A DNA stretch of 64,000 bases from Mesorhizobium sp. M2D.F.Ca.ET.226.01.1.1 (lineage in GTDB: Bacteria; Pseudomonadota; Alphaproteobacteria; Rhizobiales; Rhizobiaceae), in contig NZ_RZOY02000008.1 of the NCBI RefSeq assembly GCF_004022705.2, positions 288,774 through 352,773 on the forward strand, in the 5' to 3' direction. The notes under the pieces were generated by a model, which was not told the DNA's origin, searched no databases, and saw only the letters and a program-made list of their open reading frames with translations. Each line of letters opens with the position of its first letter. Position 1 is the stretch's first letter. Shown piece after piece: positions 25,913 through 35,667 of this stretch. The translations under genes and the position numbers were made by a program.

Positions 25913-26124
25913 GCGGCGCCAACCCGCGACCTGCCGAACCGATTGCGCAAACAACGTCTTGGCGCGATTGACATAGCAAAAGCCGCCGAAGGCATTCCAC
26001 ACACGCGGCGCTGCGCAATAATATTCTCCAAAGCCACGAAGTCGCGGATTGGTTTGGCTTTCAAATCCGCCGCTTCGGCGGCATTGCGGGCACCGCAAAC
26101 TTTCTCGCACTTTCAGGACCAGCC

Positions 26125-27210
26125 ATGGCGTTCCGCCTCTTTGCTCCAATCCTTGCCGGCGCGACGCTTCGCGAACGGCTGCTTGCCTGCATCGGCGCCG
26201 TGATCGGCATCGCGCTGACCGGCGTGATCAGCGGATTGGTGATGGGTAAAGGCGCGGATGTGGCGATGCTGGTGGCGCCGATGGGCGCGTCCGCGGTGCT
26301 GCTCTTTGCCGTGCCGTCGAGCCCTCTGGCGCAGCCCTGGCCGATCATTGGCGGCAATTCGATCTCAGCGTTTGTTGGCGTCACCGTCGCGCATTTCGTG
26401 CATGATCCGGTCGTCGCCTCCGGCCTTGCGGTGGCGCTGGCGATCGCCGCCATGTCGTTCACCCGCTCATTGCATCCGCCGGGCGGCGCCGCGGCGCTCA
26501 CCGGCGTGCTTGGCGGACCAGCCGTCGCCGCGGCCGGTTTCCTGTTTCCCTTCGTGCCGGTAGCGCTGAACTCAACCATCCTGGTTGCGCTCGGCTTCCT
26601 TTTCCACAAGCTGTCGCGGCGCAACTATCCGCATGTGCATCAACCCGCCGCCAGCGGCCACGGCACCGCAGACCGGCCGCCGGCCGAGCGCGTCGGCTTC
26701 CGGCCCGAGGATGTCGATGCCGCACTCTCCGCCCTCGACGAGACCTTCGACATCGACCGCGACGACCTCGAGCGCCTGCTGCGCCAGGTAGAGCTGCAGG
26801 CGATGGTGCGTTCGCAGCGCACGCTGCTATGCCGGGACATCATGTCCCGCGATGTGATCTCGGTGCCGGAAACGGCCACGGCCGACGAGGCACGCAAACA
26901 GCTGATCGACCACAACATCCGCACCTTGCCGGTGGTCGGCGCGGACGGCAAACTTACCGGCGCGGTCGGTCTGCGCGAGCTGACAAAAGCGACCGATACG
27001 GTGAAAGAGGTGATGTCGAAGGCCGGCACTGCCTCATCCGACGCACCGGCTATGAGCCTGCTGCCCGTGCTGACCGACGGGCGCAGCCATGCCGTGGTAA
27101 TCGTCGATGGCGAGCGGCACATCCTCGGCCTGATCACCCAGACCGACCTCTTGGCGGCCGCCGCGCGCGTGCGCCCAACAGAAGGAACGGATCTGAAGTC
27201 GGCGGCATAG
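26125..27210 (+). CDS. HPP family membrane protein with two CBS domains
   Basis: This 361-residue protein has an N-terminal HPP domain of about five membrane helices (LACIGAVIGIALTGVISGLV, MLVAPMGASAVLLFAVPSSP). It includes the family-naming SLHPPGGAAALTGVLGG near residue 116. The C-terminal half carries a tandem CBS pair: CRDIMSRDVISVPETATADE to LRELTKATD, and VLTDGRSHAVVIVDGERHIL to QTDLLAAAA. Some HPP proteins are nitrite transporters, and CBS pairs often sense adenine nucleotides. No partner gene is obvious nearby. Confidence 0.88.
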   Translation: MAFRLFAPILAGATLRERLLACIGAVIGIALTGVISGLVMGKGADVAMLVAPMGASAVLLFAVPSSPLAQPWPIIGGNSISAFVGVTVAHFVHDPVVASGLAVALAIAAMSFTRSLHPPGGAAALTGVLGGPAVAAAGFLFPFVPVALNSTILVALGFLFHKLSRRNYPHVHQPAASGHGTADRPPAERVGFRPEDVDAALSALDETFDIDRDDLERLLRQVELQAMVRSQRTLLCRDIMSRDVISVPETATADEARKQLIDHNIRTLPVVGADGKLTGAVGLRELTKATDTVKEVMSKAGTASSDAPAMSLLPVLTDGRSHAVVIVDGERHILGLITQTDLLAAAARVRPTEGTDLKSAA

Positions 27211-27279
27211 GGCCGCGGCCCAGGGATCGCGGGCGATCCGGAATCTCGCTTCGCGATCGCATCGTCTTTGCAACCGTCA

Positions 27280-28128
27280 TCACGGACTGGTCCCAACTCG
27301 CCCAGTCTGGCGCACCGCGTCCCGCGGCCGGTGTGCCCGTGACCCGTCATAGGCCGGCTGGCGCCGCTCCATCCAGGCATCGAGCCCTTCGCGCAGATCG
27401 GCCGTAGGGGCCATGCGCGCGAACTGCTCGGCTTCGACCAGCAGGCCCTCGGCGATGCTCTGGTTGATGCCTCGGGCCACGGCGGTGAGGATGCCCGCCA
27501 CCGCCGCCCGCGAGTGGACCGTGATGCGCCGCGCAAGGTCGAACGCGGCCGGCATCAGCTGGGCGTGCGGCACGACCTTATTGACAAGACCGAGCTCCAG
27601 CGCCCGGGCGGGCGAGAACGCATCGCCGGTGAGGAGCAGCTCAAGCGCGCGCTTGCGGCCGGCCAGCCTCGGCAGGCGCTGCGTGCCGCCGAAGGTCGGC
27701 GGCATGGCGAGCTTTATCTCGGGCTTTGCAAACAAGGCGCGATCACTGGCGATCGCCAGCGGTACCGCTTCGGTGATCTCGCAGCCACCGCCAAAGGCGA
27801 GGCCGTTGACGGCGGCGATCACCGGCTTGCGAAAAGCTTCCAGCCGCGCCGTCAGACGCTGGCCGCGCATGACGAAATCGCTGAGCACGGCATCGGTGCC
27901 TTCGGCTACGCTCGATGAGAATTCGCGGATATCGGCGCCGGCGGAGAATGCGCGCTCCCCTGCCCCGGTGAGGATGACGGCGCGCACGCCATCGTCCGTC
28001 TCGATCAGGTCGAGGAGCGAAAGCAGCCGGTCGATCAGCGCGTAGTTCAGCGCGTTCAGCTTGTCGGGGCGGTTGAGGGTGAGGATCGCGATGCGGTCGC
28101 GCGTCTCGCTCAGCACAAGGTCGGTCAT
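27280..28128 (-). CDS. enoyl-CoA hydratase/isomerase (crotonase family)
   Basis: This 282-residue crotonase-fold enzyme has RIAILTLNRPDKLNALNYAL near residue 12, the oxyanion-hole segments FSAGADIREF and VNGLAFGGGCEITEAVPLAI, and the acidic position in PPTFGGTQRLPRLAGRKRAL. It should add water to or isomerise an enoyl-CoA in fatty-acid or branched-chain acid breakdown. The C-terminal tail is longer than usual by about 20 residues (RPAYDGSRAHRPRDAVR). It is divergent from a TetR gene with a shared operator-like site. Confidence 0.87.
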   Translation of the reverse strand: MTDLVLSETRDRIAILTLNRPDKLNALNYALIDRLLSLLDLIETDDGVRAVILTGAGERAFSAGADIREFSSSVAEGTDAVLSDFVMRGQRLTARLEAFRKPVIAAVNGLAFGGGCEITEAVPLAIASDRALFAKPEIKLAMPPTFGGTQRLPRLAGRKRALELLLTGDAFSPARALELGLVNKVVPHAQLMPAAFDLARRITVHSRAAVAGILTAVARGINQSIAEGLLVEAEQFARMAPTADLREGLDAWMERRQPAYDGSRAHRPRDAVRQTGRVGTSP

Positions 28129-28180
28129 GACTTATCCTTTCCAGCGGTTCGGCGGGAAGGAAGCAGGCTTTCGATTGCTT

Positions 28181-28202
28181 GTATATTCACTAGTCGGTAT
28201 AC
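28181..28202. promoter_or_regulatory. TetR operator-like inverted repeat
   Basis: A 22-bp dyad with matching ends, GTATA...TATAC (GTATATTCACTAGTCGGTAT plus AC), centres on ACTAGT. It lies 8 bases before the TetR start codon and 52 bases from the enoyl-CoA hydratase start, suiting autorepression and control of both genes. Confidence 0.55.
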
Positions 28203-28209
28203 TTGCGGG

Positions 28210-28800
28210 ATGAGCGAAAAGCCCAATCCCACCCGAAAACGCCTCGTCGACGCGGCGACCAGGTTGTTCTATGCCGAAGGCATCGGCCGCGTCAGCGTCG
28301 ATGCGGTGGCCGAGAAGGCCGGGCTCACCAAGCGCACGCTCTACTATCATTTCAAGAGCAAGGACGACCTGATCGCGGCCTATCTCGACGGCCGTGACCA
28401 GCCCAATCTCGAGCAGATGGCCGGCTGGTTCGAAGCGGCCGAAGGCGGCGCGGACAAAAAGGTGGAAGCAATCTTCACCAATCTGGCGCGGGTGGCGCGC
28501 CACCCCAAATGGAAGGGCTGCGGTTTTCTGCGCACGGCGGCCGAGTTGGCGGCGACGCCCGGGCATCCGGCGGTGAAGGCCGGAGCGCGCCACAAGACCA
28601 ATTTCGAAAAATGGCTGGCCGGCGCGCTTTCAAGCCACCATGTCGGCGAGGCGAAGATGCTGGCGCGCGAGATCGTGCTGCTGATGGACGGCGCCTTTTC
28701 CAGCATGCTGATCCACCACAATCCCGACTACGTCAACGCCGCCGGCCATGCCGCCGCGACGCTGATACGGGCGAGGATGGCAGGCAAACACGCAGCTTAG
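28210..28800 (+). CDS. TetR/AcrR family transcriptional regulator
   Basis: This 196-residue TetR protein has the helix-turn-helix at residues 13-55 (LVDAATRLFYAEGIGRVSVD, VAEKAGLTKRTLYYHFKSKD). The C-terminal domain contains KGCGFLRTAAELAATPGHPA, the motif of the subfamily often annotated as TetR_C_33-like. It is divergent from the crotonase gene with a dyad between them, so it probably responds to an acyl-CoA or related ligand. Start ATG at 28210. Confidence 0.88.
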   Translation: MSEKPNPTRKRLVDAATRLFYAEGIGRVSVDAVAEKAGLTKRTLYYHFKSKDDLIAAYLDGRDQPNLEQMAGWFEAAEGGADKKVEAIFTNLARVARHPKWKGCGFLRTAAELAATPGHPAVKAGARHKTNFEKWLAGALSSHHVGEAKMLAREIVLLMDGAFSSMLIHHNPDYVNAAGHAAATLIRARMAGKHAA

Positions 28801-28858
28801 ATCGTGACGCTCCCGGCGCGTCGATCGAGGCATCCGAGGGCAGCCTCTTCAGAACCAA

Positions 28859-28913
28859 GCCAGCCAGACGGAGTCTGCGAAAGCGTGACCGGCGTCAGCG
28901 GCAGGCCAACCTT
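28859..28913 (-). pseudogene. 55-bp relic of an SLC13/ArsB-type transporter 3' end
   Basis: The 55 bases from GCCAGCCAGACGG to GGCAGGCCAACCTT align with 33818-33873, the 3' end of the transporter gene in this window, at roughly 80% identity with one single-base indel. On the minus strand it reads AKVGLPLTPVTL against FKVGLPLTLVTL. The alignment stops abruptly on the downstream side. It is too short to be a gene and looks like a duplicated, decaying fragment. Confidence 0.55.
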
Positions 28914-28946
28914 AGCCGCGAGGCGACTTGACCGCCGGGTAGCAAA

Positions 28947-28966
28947 CAAGGCCCCGGAGGGCCTTG
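28947..28966. terminator. hairpin in the 3' region of the sugar ABC operon
   Basis: CAAGGCCC and GGGCCTTG form a perfect 8-bp stem around CGGA. It lies 30 bases downstream of the binding-protein stop on the minus strand. No T tract follows on either strand, so termination strength is uncertain. Confidence 0.4.
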
Positions 28967-28996
28967 TCGCAACACTTCGATTGCAGGGCCCCGCAG

Positions 28997-29983
28997 TTAC
29001 TTTCCCGCCAACTGCTTGGCATTCTCCGAAGTGATGGCGGTGGTATCCACAGTCACCGTCGCATCCACCGATGTCGCGCAGTCGAGCAGGATCTTCTTCG
29101 ACATCTCGATCGCTTCCTTGGCGCCAGTTGGGTAAGTGAAGGTCGCCGCCCAATCGCCCTTGGCCACCGCCTCGATGCCGCCGGCCGGCCCAGGCAGGCC
29201 GTCGGTGCCGATGATCTTGACGTCCTTGCCGGCGCCCTTGGCGGCCAGCAGCGCGCCCGCCGCCATCATGTCGTTCGAGGCATAGAGGACCTTGATGTCG
29301 GGATGCGCCTGCAGCATCGCGGCAAAGGCGGTCTGGGCTTTGTCCGGAACCCAGTCGGCGGCCTGCTCGGCGACGATCTGGATCTTTGAGTTCGCCTTCA
29401 CGCCTTCCTTGAAGCCGTTGAGACGCTCCACCGCCGGCGTCGAGCTCGGCAGGCCTTCCAGCACCGCCGCCTCGCCGCCGTCCGGCAACAGCTTCGTCGC
29501 CGTGAACTTGCCGGCTTCCTCGGCGATCTTGAAATTATCGCCGCCAATGAAGGCGGTGTAGTCTTTGCCGGGATCGCCTACCGTCTTGCGGTCGAGCTCG
29601 ATCACCGGAATGCCGGCATCCATGGCGCGCTTGACGGCCGGCGTCAGCGGAGCGGCCTCGAAGGGCGAGATCAGCAGGACATCGACCTTCTGGGTGATGA
29701 AATTGTCGACCTGGGAGGTCTGCGTGTTGACGTTGCCGGCACCGTCGGCGATCTGCAGCGTGAAGCCCGGCACTTCCTTGGCCGCCGCCGTCAGCTCGTC
29801 GTTGACGTGCTGTCGATAGGGCTCGGCATTGTTGGCCTGCGAAAAGCCGATGACGAACTGGCCGTCCTTGGCGCAGGCCTTCACCAGCGGCTCGGCCGCC
29901 TGGGCCGCGCCGGCGATGCAAAGGCCGGCACCGGCCAGCAGCGCGGCCCGAAGGACGCGCGATCCTCTCAGTGTGGTTCTCAT
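28997..29983 (-). CDS. sugar ABC transporter substrate-binding protein (RbsB-like)
   Basis: This 328-residue periplasmic binding protein has a signal peptide (RGSRVLRAALLAGAGLCIAG, cleaved after AAQA). The peripla_BP_4 pattern follows: FVIGFSQANNAEPYRQHVND, VDVLLISPFEAAPLTPAVKR, DAGIPVIELDRKTVGD, and VLYASNDMMAAGALLAAKGA. AAGGAGGAG is spaced 8 bases before the ATG at 29983, which fixes the start. It is the last gene of a LacI-ATPase-permease-binding protein operon. The ligand is a sugar or polyol by family, but its identity is unknown. Confidence 0.9.
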   Translation of the reverse strand: MRTTLRGSRVLRAALLAGAGLCIAGAAQAAEPLVKACAKDGQFVIGFSQANNAEPYRQHVNDELTAAAKEVPGFTLQIADGAGNVNTQTSQVDNFITQKVDVLLISPFEAAPLTPAVKRAMDAGIPVIELDRKTVGDPGKDYTAFIGGDNFKIAEEAGKFTATKLLPDGGEAAVLEGLPSSTPAVERLNGFKEGVKANSKIQIVAEQAADWVPDKAQTAFAAMLQAHPDIKVLYASNDMMAAGALLAAKGAGKDVKIIGTDGLPGPAGGIEAVAKGDWAATFTYPTGAKEAIEMSKKILLDCATSVDATVTVDTTAITSENAKQLAGK

Positions 29984-30056
29984 GCTCAGTCTCCTCCTTG
30001 TCCGGCTCGGGGTGCCAGACCTTTGGTTGCTCTTTCGGGACGCTGCCGCCGACCTC

Positions 30057-31117
30057 CTATCGACCCAATCCCTCGCGGCGGCGAACGAGGGATTGAAGCA
30101 CTGCCGCCAGCACAATGATCGCGGCGGTCGCGAGCAGCTGCGTGGCGGGGGTGATGTTGTTGAGCTGAAGGATATTGGCCAAAGCGCCGAGCATGATGGT
30201 GCCGGCGACGGTGCCGACCATGGAGCCGGCGCCGCCGAACAGACTTGTGCCGCCGATGACGACGGCCGCGATGGCCGTCAGCTCATAGCCCATGCCATCG
30301 TTGGCACTGCCGAAATTGAACTGGCCGGCATGGACGATGCCCGCAAGTGCCGAGGCAAAGCCGGTGATGGCGTAGACCGATATCTTCACCATGGACACAG
30401 GCACGCCGGAAATGCGGGCGGCGCGCTCGTTGCCGCCGACGGCATAAACATAGCGGCCGAAGCGCGTGGTGTTGAGCACCAGCGTGGCAATCGCGGCGAA
30501 GATGATGAAGACGATGGTCGCCACAGGCACGGTGTTGTCGAATAGCCGCTCGCCCAGCACCGCGAAGACCGGCGGTGCCAGGCCCGGCCCGTCGCCATAG
30601 GAGATGTTGATATACTGGTTGCCGGACACGATCAGCGCCAGGCCGCGCGCCGCCTGCAGGCCGGCCAGCGTGACGATGAAGGGCTCCAGACGGAAGCGGG
30701 TGGAGATTGTGCCCTGTACGACGCCGAAGACGACGCCCATGACGAGCACGGCGAGGATGGTCGGGATCAGCCCGAAGCCGCCGGAGATCATCATGGTGGC
30801 GGTGACGACGGCCGAGAGGCCTAGCACCGCGCCGACCGAGAGATCGATGCCGGCGGTGATGATGACGAAGGTCATGCCGATGGCGATGATGCCGGTCTCG
30901 GACACGGCGCGCACGATGTTGGCGATGTTGTCTGGGTTGAGAAACAATATCTCGCCGTGGCGCCGGGGCGAGAAGATGACGCCGCCGATCGCCACCAGCA
31001 CCAGGCCTATCAGGCTCTGAAAACGCACGACGATGGCCAGTGGGTCGACGCGATGTCTGGGCGCCGCCGTGCCTGACGGTACAGAGTTGGCCGTCCCCTC
31101 AATCCTCTGATCCGACA

Positions 31118-31118
<1 letters not shown>
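30057..31118 (-). CDS. sugar ABC transporter permease (RbsC-like)
   Basis: This 353-residue inner-membrane protein of the BPD_transp_2 family has about nine hydrophobic helices. The family pattern GMTFVIITAGIDLSVGAVLG lies near residue 80, FIVTLAGLQAARGLALI near residue 145, and VAGTIMLGALANILQLNNI near the C-terminus. The start ATG shares one base with the ATPase stop codon (TGATG). It forms the channel of the sugar importer. Confidence 0.92.
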
Positions 31119-32631
<1,513 letters not shown>

Positions 32632-32635
<4 letters not shown>

Positions 32636-33645
32636 ATCGACCTCGTGTGACCCGGCCTCGCGCAGGATTCGCGGGCGTGCAGCGTCGCTTGAAGCCGCAC
32701 AGCGCGTGGCGGGGCATGGCTGGATGCGATGCGCTCGCTGAGCAGCGTTGCCGCCTGGCGGCCGATCTCGGCGCAAGGCTGTTCGACCAGCGTCAGCCTG
32801 GGCTCGAAGCAGTCGGCCCATTCGAAATCGTCGAAGCCGACAAGCGAGAGGTCGCCCGGGATCGAAAGACCCTTCTCGCGGATAGCGCGGACCGCCCCGA
32901 TCGTCGTCATGTTGTTGCCGGTAACCAAAGCGGTGGGGCGCGCAGGCAGCGACAGGATCGCGTGAGTCGATGCCGTGGCACTCGCCGTGTCTACATTCTC
33001 CGTCGAGACATAGTGCGGCAGGCATTCAAGTCCATTGGCCGCAAGTGATGCGCGAAAGGCCTCGATACGCTCGCGCGTGGTGGCGAGGCCTGGCTGACCG
33101 GCGAGGTAGCCGACGCGCCTGTGGCCGAAGGAAGCGACATGATCTATCAACGAGCGCATCGACGCCTCGTTCTCGACACCGATCTGATCGAAGCGGTCGT
33201 CAGCGAACCGGTCGATCAGCACGCAAGGCAGCTTCTTTTCAGTGAGATAGTCAATTGCGCGCTGAGGCGAGCCGGACGGCGCCAGGATCACACCGTCGAC
33301 ACGGCGCTGATGGAACGCCCGCACGACCTGAAGCTCGCGGTCCGGGTCTTCCTGCGTATCCGACAGGAACACCATCAGGCCAAGGCGCGCGCATTCTGCC
33401 TCGACCGCGCAGATGATGTCGGTGAAGTAGGGATTGGAGATGGCCGAAATGGCGAGCCCGACGCTGTTGGTCGAGGCGACTTTCAGCGAACGCGCCAGCT
33501 CATTGGGCTGATAGCCCATGGCGGCAATGGCATCGTTGATGAGCTGCGCCTTCTCGGGCGAGACGAAACGCGTACGATTGACAACATGCGAGACGGTCGA
33601 AACCGAGACGCCGGCGCGGCGCGCGACCTCAGCCATTGTCGGCAT
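32632..33645 (-). CDS. LacI family transcriptional regulator
   Basis: This 337-residue repressor has the N-terminal helix-turn-helix MPTMAEVARRAGVSVSTVSH and VVNRTRFVSPEKAQLINDAI, including the hinge Leu-Ala pair in ELARSLK. A periplasmic-binding-like ligand domain follows (VGLAISAISNPYFTDIICAV, ALVTGNNMTTIGAVRAIREK). It starts at 33645; the open frame to 33789 lacks family homology. It is the first gene of the sugar ABC operon and overlaps the ATPase start by 4 bp, so it is expressed with its targets. A strong palindrome lies upstream. Confidence 0.91.
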
Positions 33646-33735
33646 GGCGGCTCGTGCGGAGTGCTCGCAAAGCGCTCCCTCCCTATCTCGCGTTTCCCGT
33701 CCGCTCTCCGGCGGATCTGAGCGGACCTTAGAATG

Positions 33736-33763
33736 ATCGAAACGTTTGCGCAATCGTTTCGAT
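33736..33763. promoter_or_regulatory. 28-bp palindrome, probable LacI-family operator
   Basis: ATCGAAACG (33736-33744) and CGTTTCGAT (33755-33763) are exact complements flanking an inner palindrome TTGCGCAA (33746-33753). LacI-family operators are commonly AAACG-CGTTT-type palindromes, and a further TTTGCGCAA follows at about 33768-33776. It lies between the LacI gene and the 3' end of the transporter gene, upstream of the sugar operon. Confidence 0.65.
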
Positions 33764-33804
33764 GACTTTGCGCAAAATATCTCGGGCACGAGAAAGCTCG
33801 GTGG

Positions 33805-35031
33805 CTAGAAGGTGAGCGCCAGCCAGGCGGTGCCGGCGAGAAGCGTCACCAACGTCAGCGGCAGGCCGACCTTGAAGAAGGCGGAGAAGGAAAGCTCCTT
33901 GCCCGCCGCCTTGGCCTGCTCGGCGACGATCAGGTTGGCGACCGAGCCGAGCAGCGTGAAATTGCCGGCAAGCGTCGAGCTCATCGCCACGACCAGCCAG
34001 GCGCGCTCCGGGTTCTCCAAGCCGGGAATGAACGGCCTCAGCGCCAGCACCGCCGGCACATTGCTCATGATGTTGGACAGCACCGCGGTGAAGCCGGAGA
34101 GCCGCCAGACATCGTCGAGGCCGATGTTCTTCGCCCAGGCGATCATGTCGGGCGTGAGCAGCGTGCGCTCGGCGCCCGCCACCACCACGAACAGGCCGGC
34201 GAACATGAAGAGCAGCGGCCCGTCGATCTCGCGGTAGATGCGCCGCGGCTTGATTGCCCGAGTGACCAGCAGGAAGGCGCCGGCAATCAGCGCCGCCTTT
34301 GCGACGGGAACACCGGCGAAGAAGGCGAGCGCCAGCAGCACGCAGACGATGGTGGCCTTCAGCACCTGCCCGGGCAGCATTCGGCCGCGATAGACTTCCG
34401 GGCTGAGCTCGGCGGGACGGGAGAACTCGGTGCGGTAAACGACGCGCACAATGACGACGACGCAGAGCAGGCCGAACAGCGCCACCGGCGCCAGCGCCAG
34501 CGTGAAAGCGGGATAGGAAATGCCGGACAGCGCGCCGATCACCATGTTTTGCGGGTTGCCGGTGATGGTGGCGACGCTGCCGCAGTTCGAGGCCGTGCAG
34601 GTGGCTATGAGGTAGGGCACCGGGTTGCGGTTGATGACGCGGGTGACGTGAACGACGATCGGCGCCATCACCAGGCAGATCGCGTCGTTGACCAGGAAGG
34701 CCGAGAGCACGCCGGTCAACAGCGTCACCATGACCAGAAGCATCAAAGGCGCATGGGCATGCTCGATGGCGAAGCCGCCGAGCGCCCGAAACGCGCCCGA
34801 CACCTTCAGATGCGCGACCACGATCATCATGCCGAGCAGCAGCGTTATGGTGTCGAAATTGATGGCTTTGTAGGCATCCTCGATGCTGATCGCGCCGATG
34901 GCGATCATGGCGGCGCCGCCGAGAAGCGCGATACCGGCGCGGTCGAGGCGCAGGCCTGGAATACGGCCGACGGCGACGCCGGCATAAGTGAGCACGAGAA
35001 TGAAAAGCGCGCCCGCGCCGGTCCATGTCAT
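33805..35031 (-). CDS. SLC13/ArsB-type anion transporter (CitM-like)
   Basis: This 408-residue protein has about ten membrane segments and the pattern of the ArsB/NhaD and citrate-transporter superfamily. It shows TITLLLGMMIVVAHLKVSGA near residue 60, VLSAFLVNDAICLVMAPIVV near residue 108, TASNCGSVATITGNPQNMVI near residue 146, and MSSTLAGNFTLLGSVANLIV near residue 349. The repeated N-G/NPQN helix breaks are the substrate-binding hairpins of this fold. The substrate could be a dicarboxylate, arsenite or another anion. It is not linked to other genes here. A fragment of its 3' end is duplicated at 28859-28913. Confidence 0.87.
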   Translation of the reverse strand: MTWTGAGALFILVLTYAGVAVGRIPGLRLDRAGIALLGGAAMIAIGAISIEDAYKAINFDTITLLLGMMIVVAHLKVSGAFRALGGFAIEHAHAPLMLLVMVTLLTGVLSAFLVNDAICLVMAPIVVHVTRVINRNPVPYLIATCTASNCGSVATITGNPQNMVIGALSGISYPAFTLALAPVALFGLLCVVVIVRVVYRTEFSRPAELSPEVYRGRMLPGQVLKATIVCVLLALAFFAGVPVAKAALIAGAFLLVTRAIKPRRIYREIDGPLLFMFAGLFVVVAGAERTLLTPDMIAWAKNIGLDDVWRLSGFTAVLSNIMSNVPAVLALRPFIPGLENPERAWLVVAMSSTLAGNFTLLGSVANLIVAEQAKAAGKELSFSAFFKVGLPLTLVTLLAGTAWLALTF

Positions 35032-35242
35032 TGCAAGAAGCTTCCCGTTGCCTGCCCTGCCCCGGCAGAATCTGTCCGCGCATCGGGCGGCACCACATTT
35101 AGCAAAGGCAGCGCAAAGAGGAAGCGCGTAAGCGTTTGAAAGCGTTGTGGCGCGTTCGTGCTTTCACATTCATAAACCCTAATGTAAAGAATAGTGAATT
35201 AACATATGTGACCGATAATCCAGGCGTTGGGGGACGAAACGG

Positions 35243-35455
35243 ATGAACACGGTCGTTGAAGCGGAACATCACGTCCCATCACGGGAGGAATTGATGCGTC
35301 CGCAGGAATGCCCCCGCTGTCACGGGGCCAAAAAGGTTTTCGTTTGCGCGCGCTGGCTGAGTTCGAACGGCCATTGCTGCCCAGGCGGCACGCACCGGCT
35401 TAACTGTCCGGGGCACAGCATCGCCTGTCTCGAATGCAGCGGGCGCGGCAGCTAG
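35243..35455 (+). CDS. small cysteine-rich protein with DnaJ-like CxxCxG motifs
   Basis: This 70-residue ORF has a PQECPRCHGAKKVFVCARWL motif and a C-terminal SIACLECSGRGS motif, with further Cys in NGHCCPGGTHRLNCPGHS. The CxxCxGxG-type pairs are typical of zinc ribbons such as that of DnaJ. The GGGGGAC upstream of ATG 35243 is a plausible ribosome-binding site, and an AT-rich promoter-like stretch lies at 35150-35220. It is an orphan gene, and its role is unknown. Confidence 0.55.
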   Translation: MNTVVEAEHHVPSREELMRPQECPRCHGAKKVFVCARWLSSNGHCCPGGTHRLNCPGHSIACLECSGRGS

Positions 35456-35667
35456 CGATCGATGAGGCCGCGCCTGTCGGCCGCGAACGCCACCGGGGCG
35501 CAGCCGGGCATTTTGGCATCGGCAAAAGGCCGCGTCATTAAAGTTTGACATAGCCAAGCTCGCCCAGCGTGCCGCGGTCATTGCATTGCCGACCTCGCTC
35601 TTGTCTTGTGCTTTGCCGCCGCCTACCACTTGCCGAATTTCACGGTTTCGTCAGGCCCGGCAAAGCA

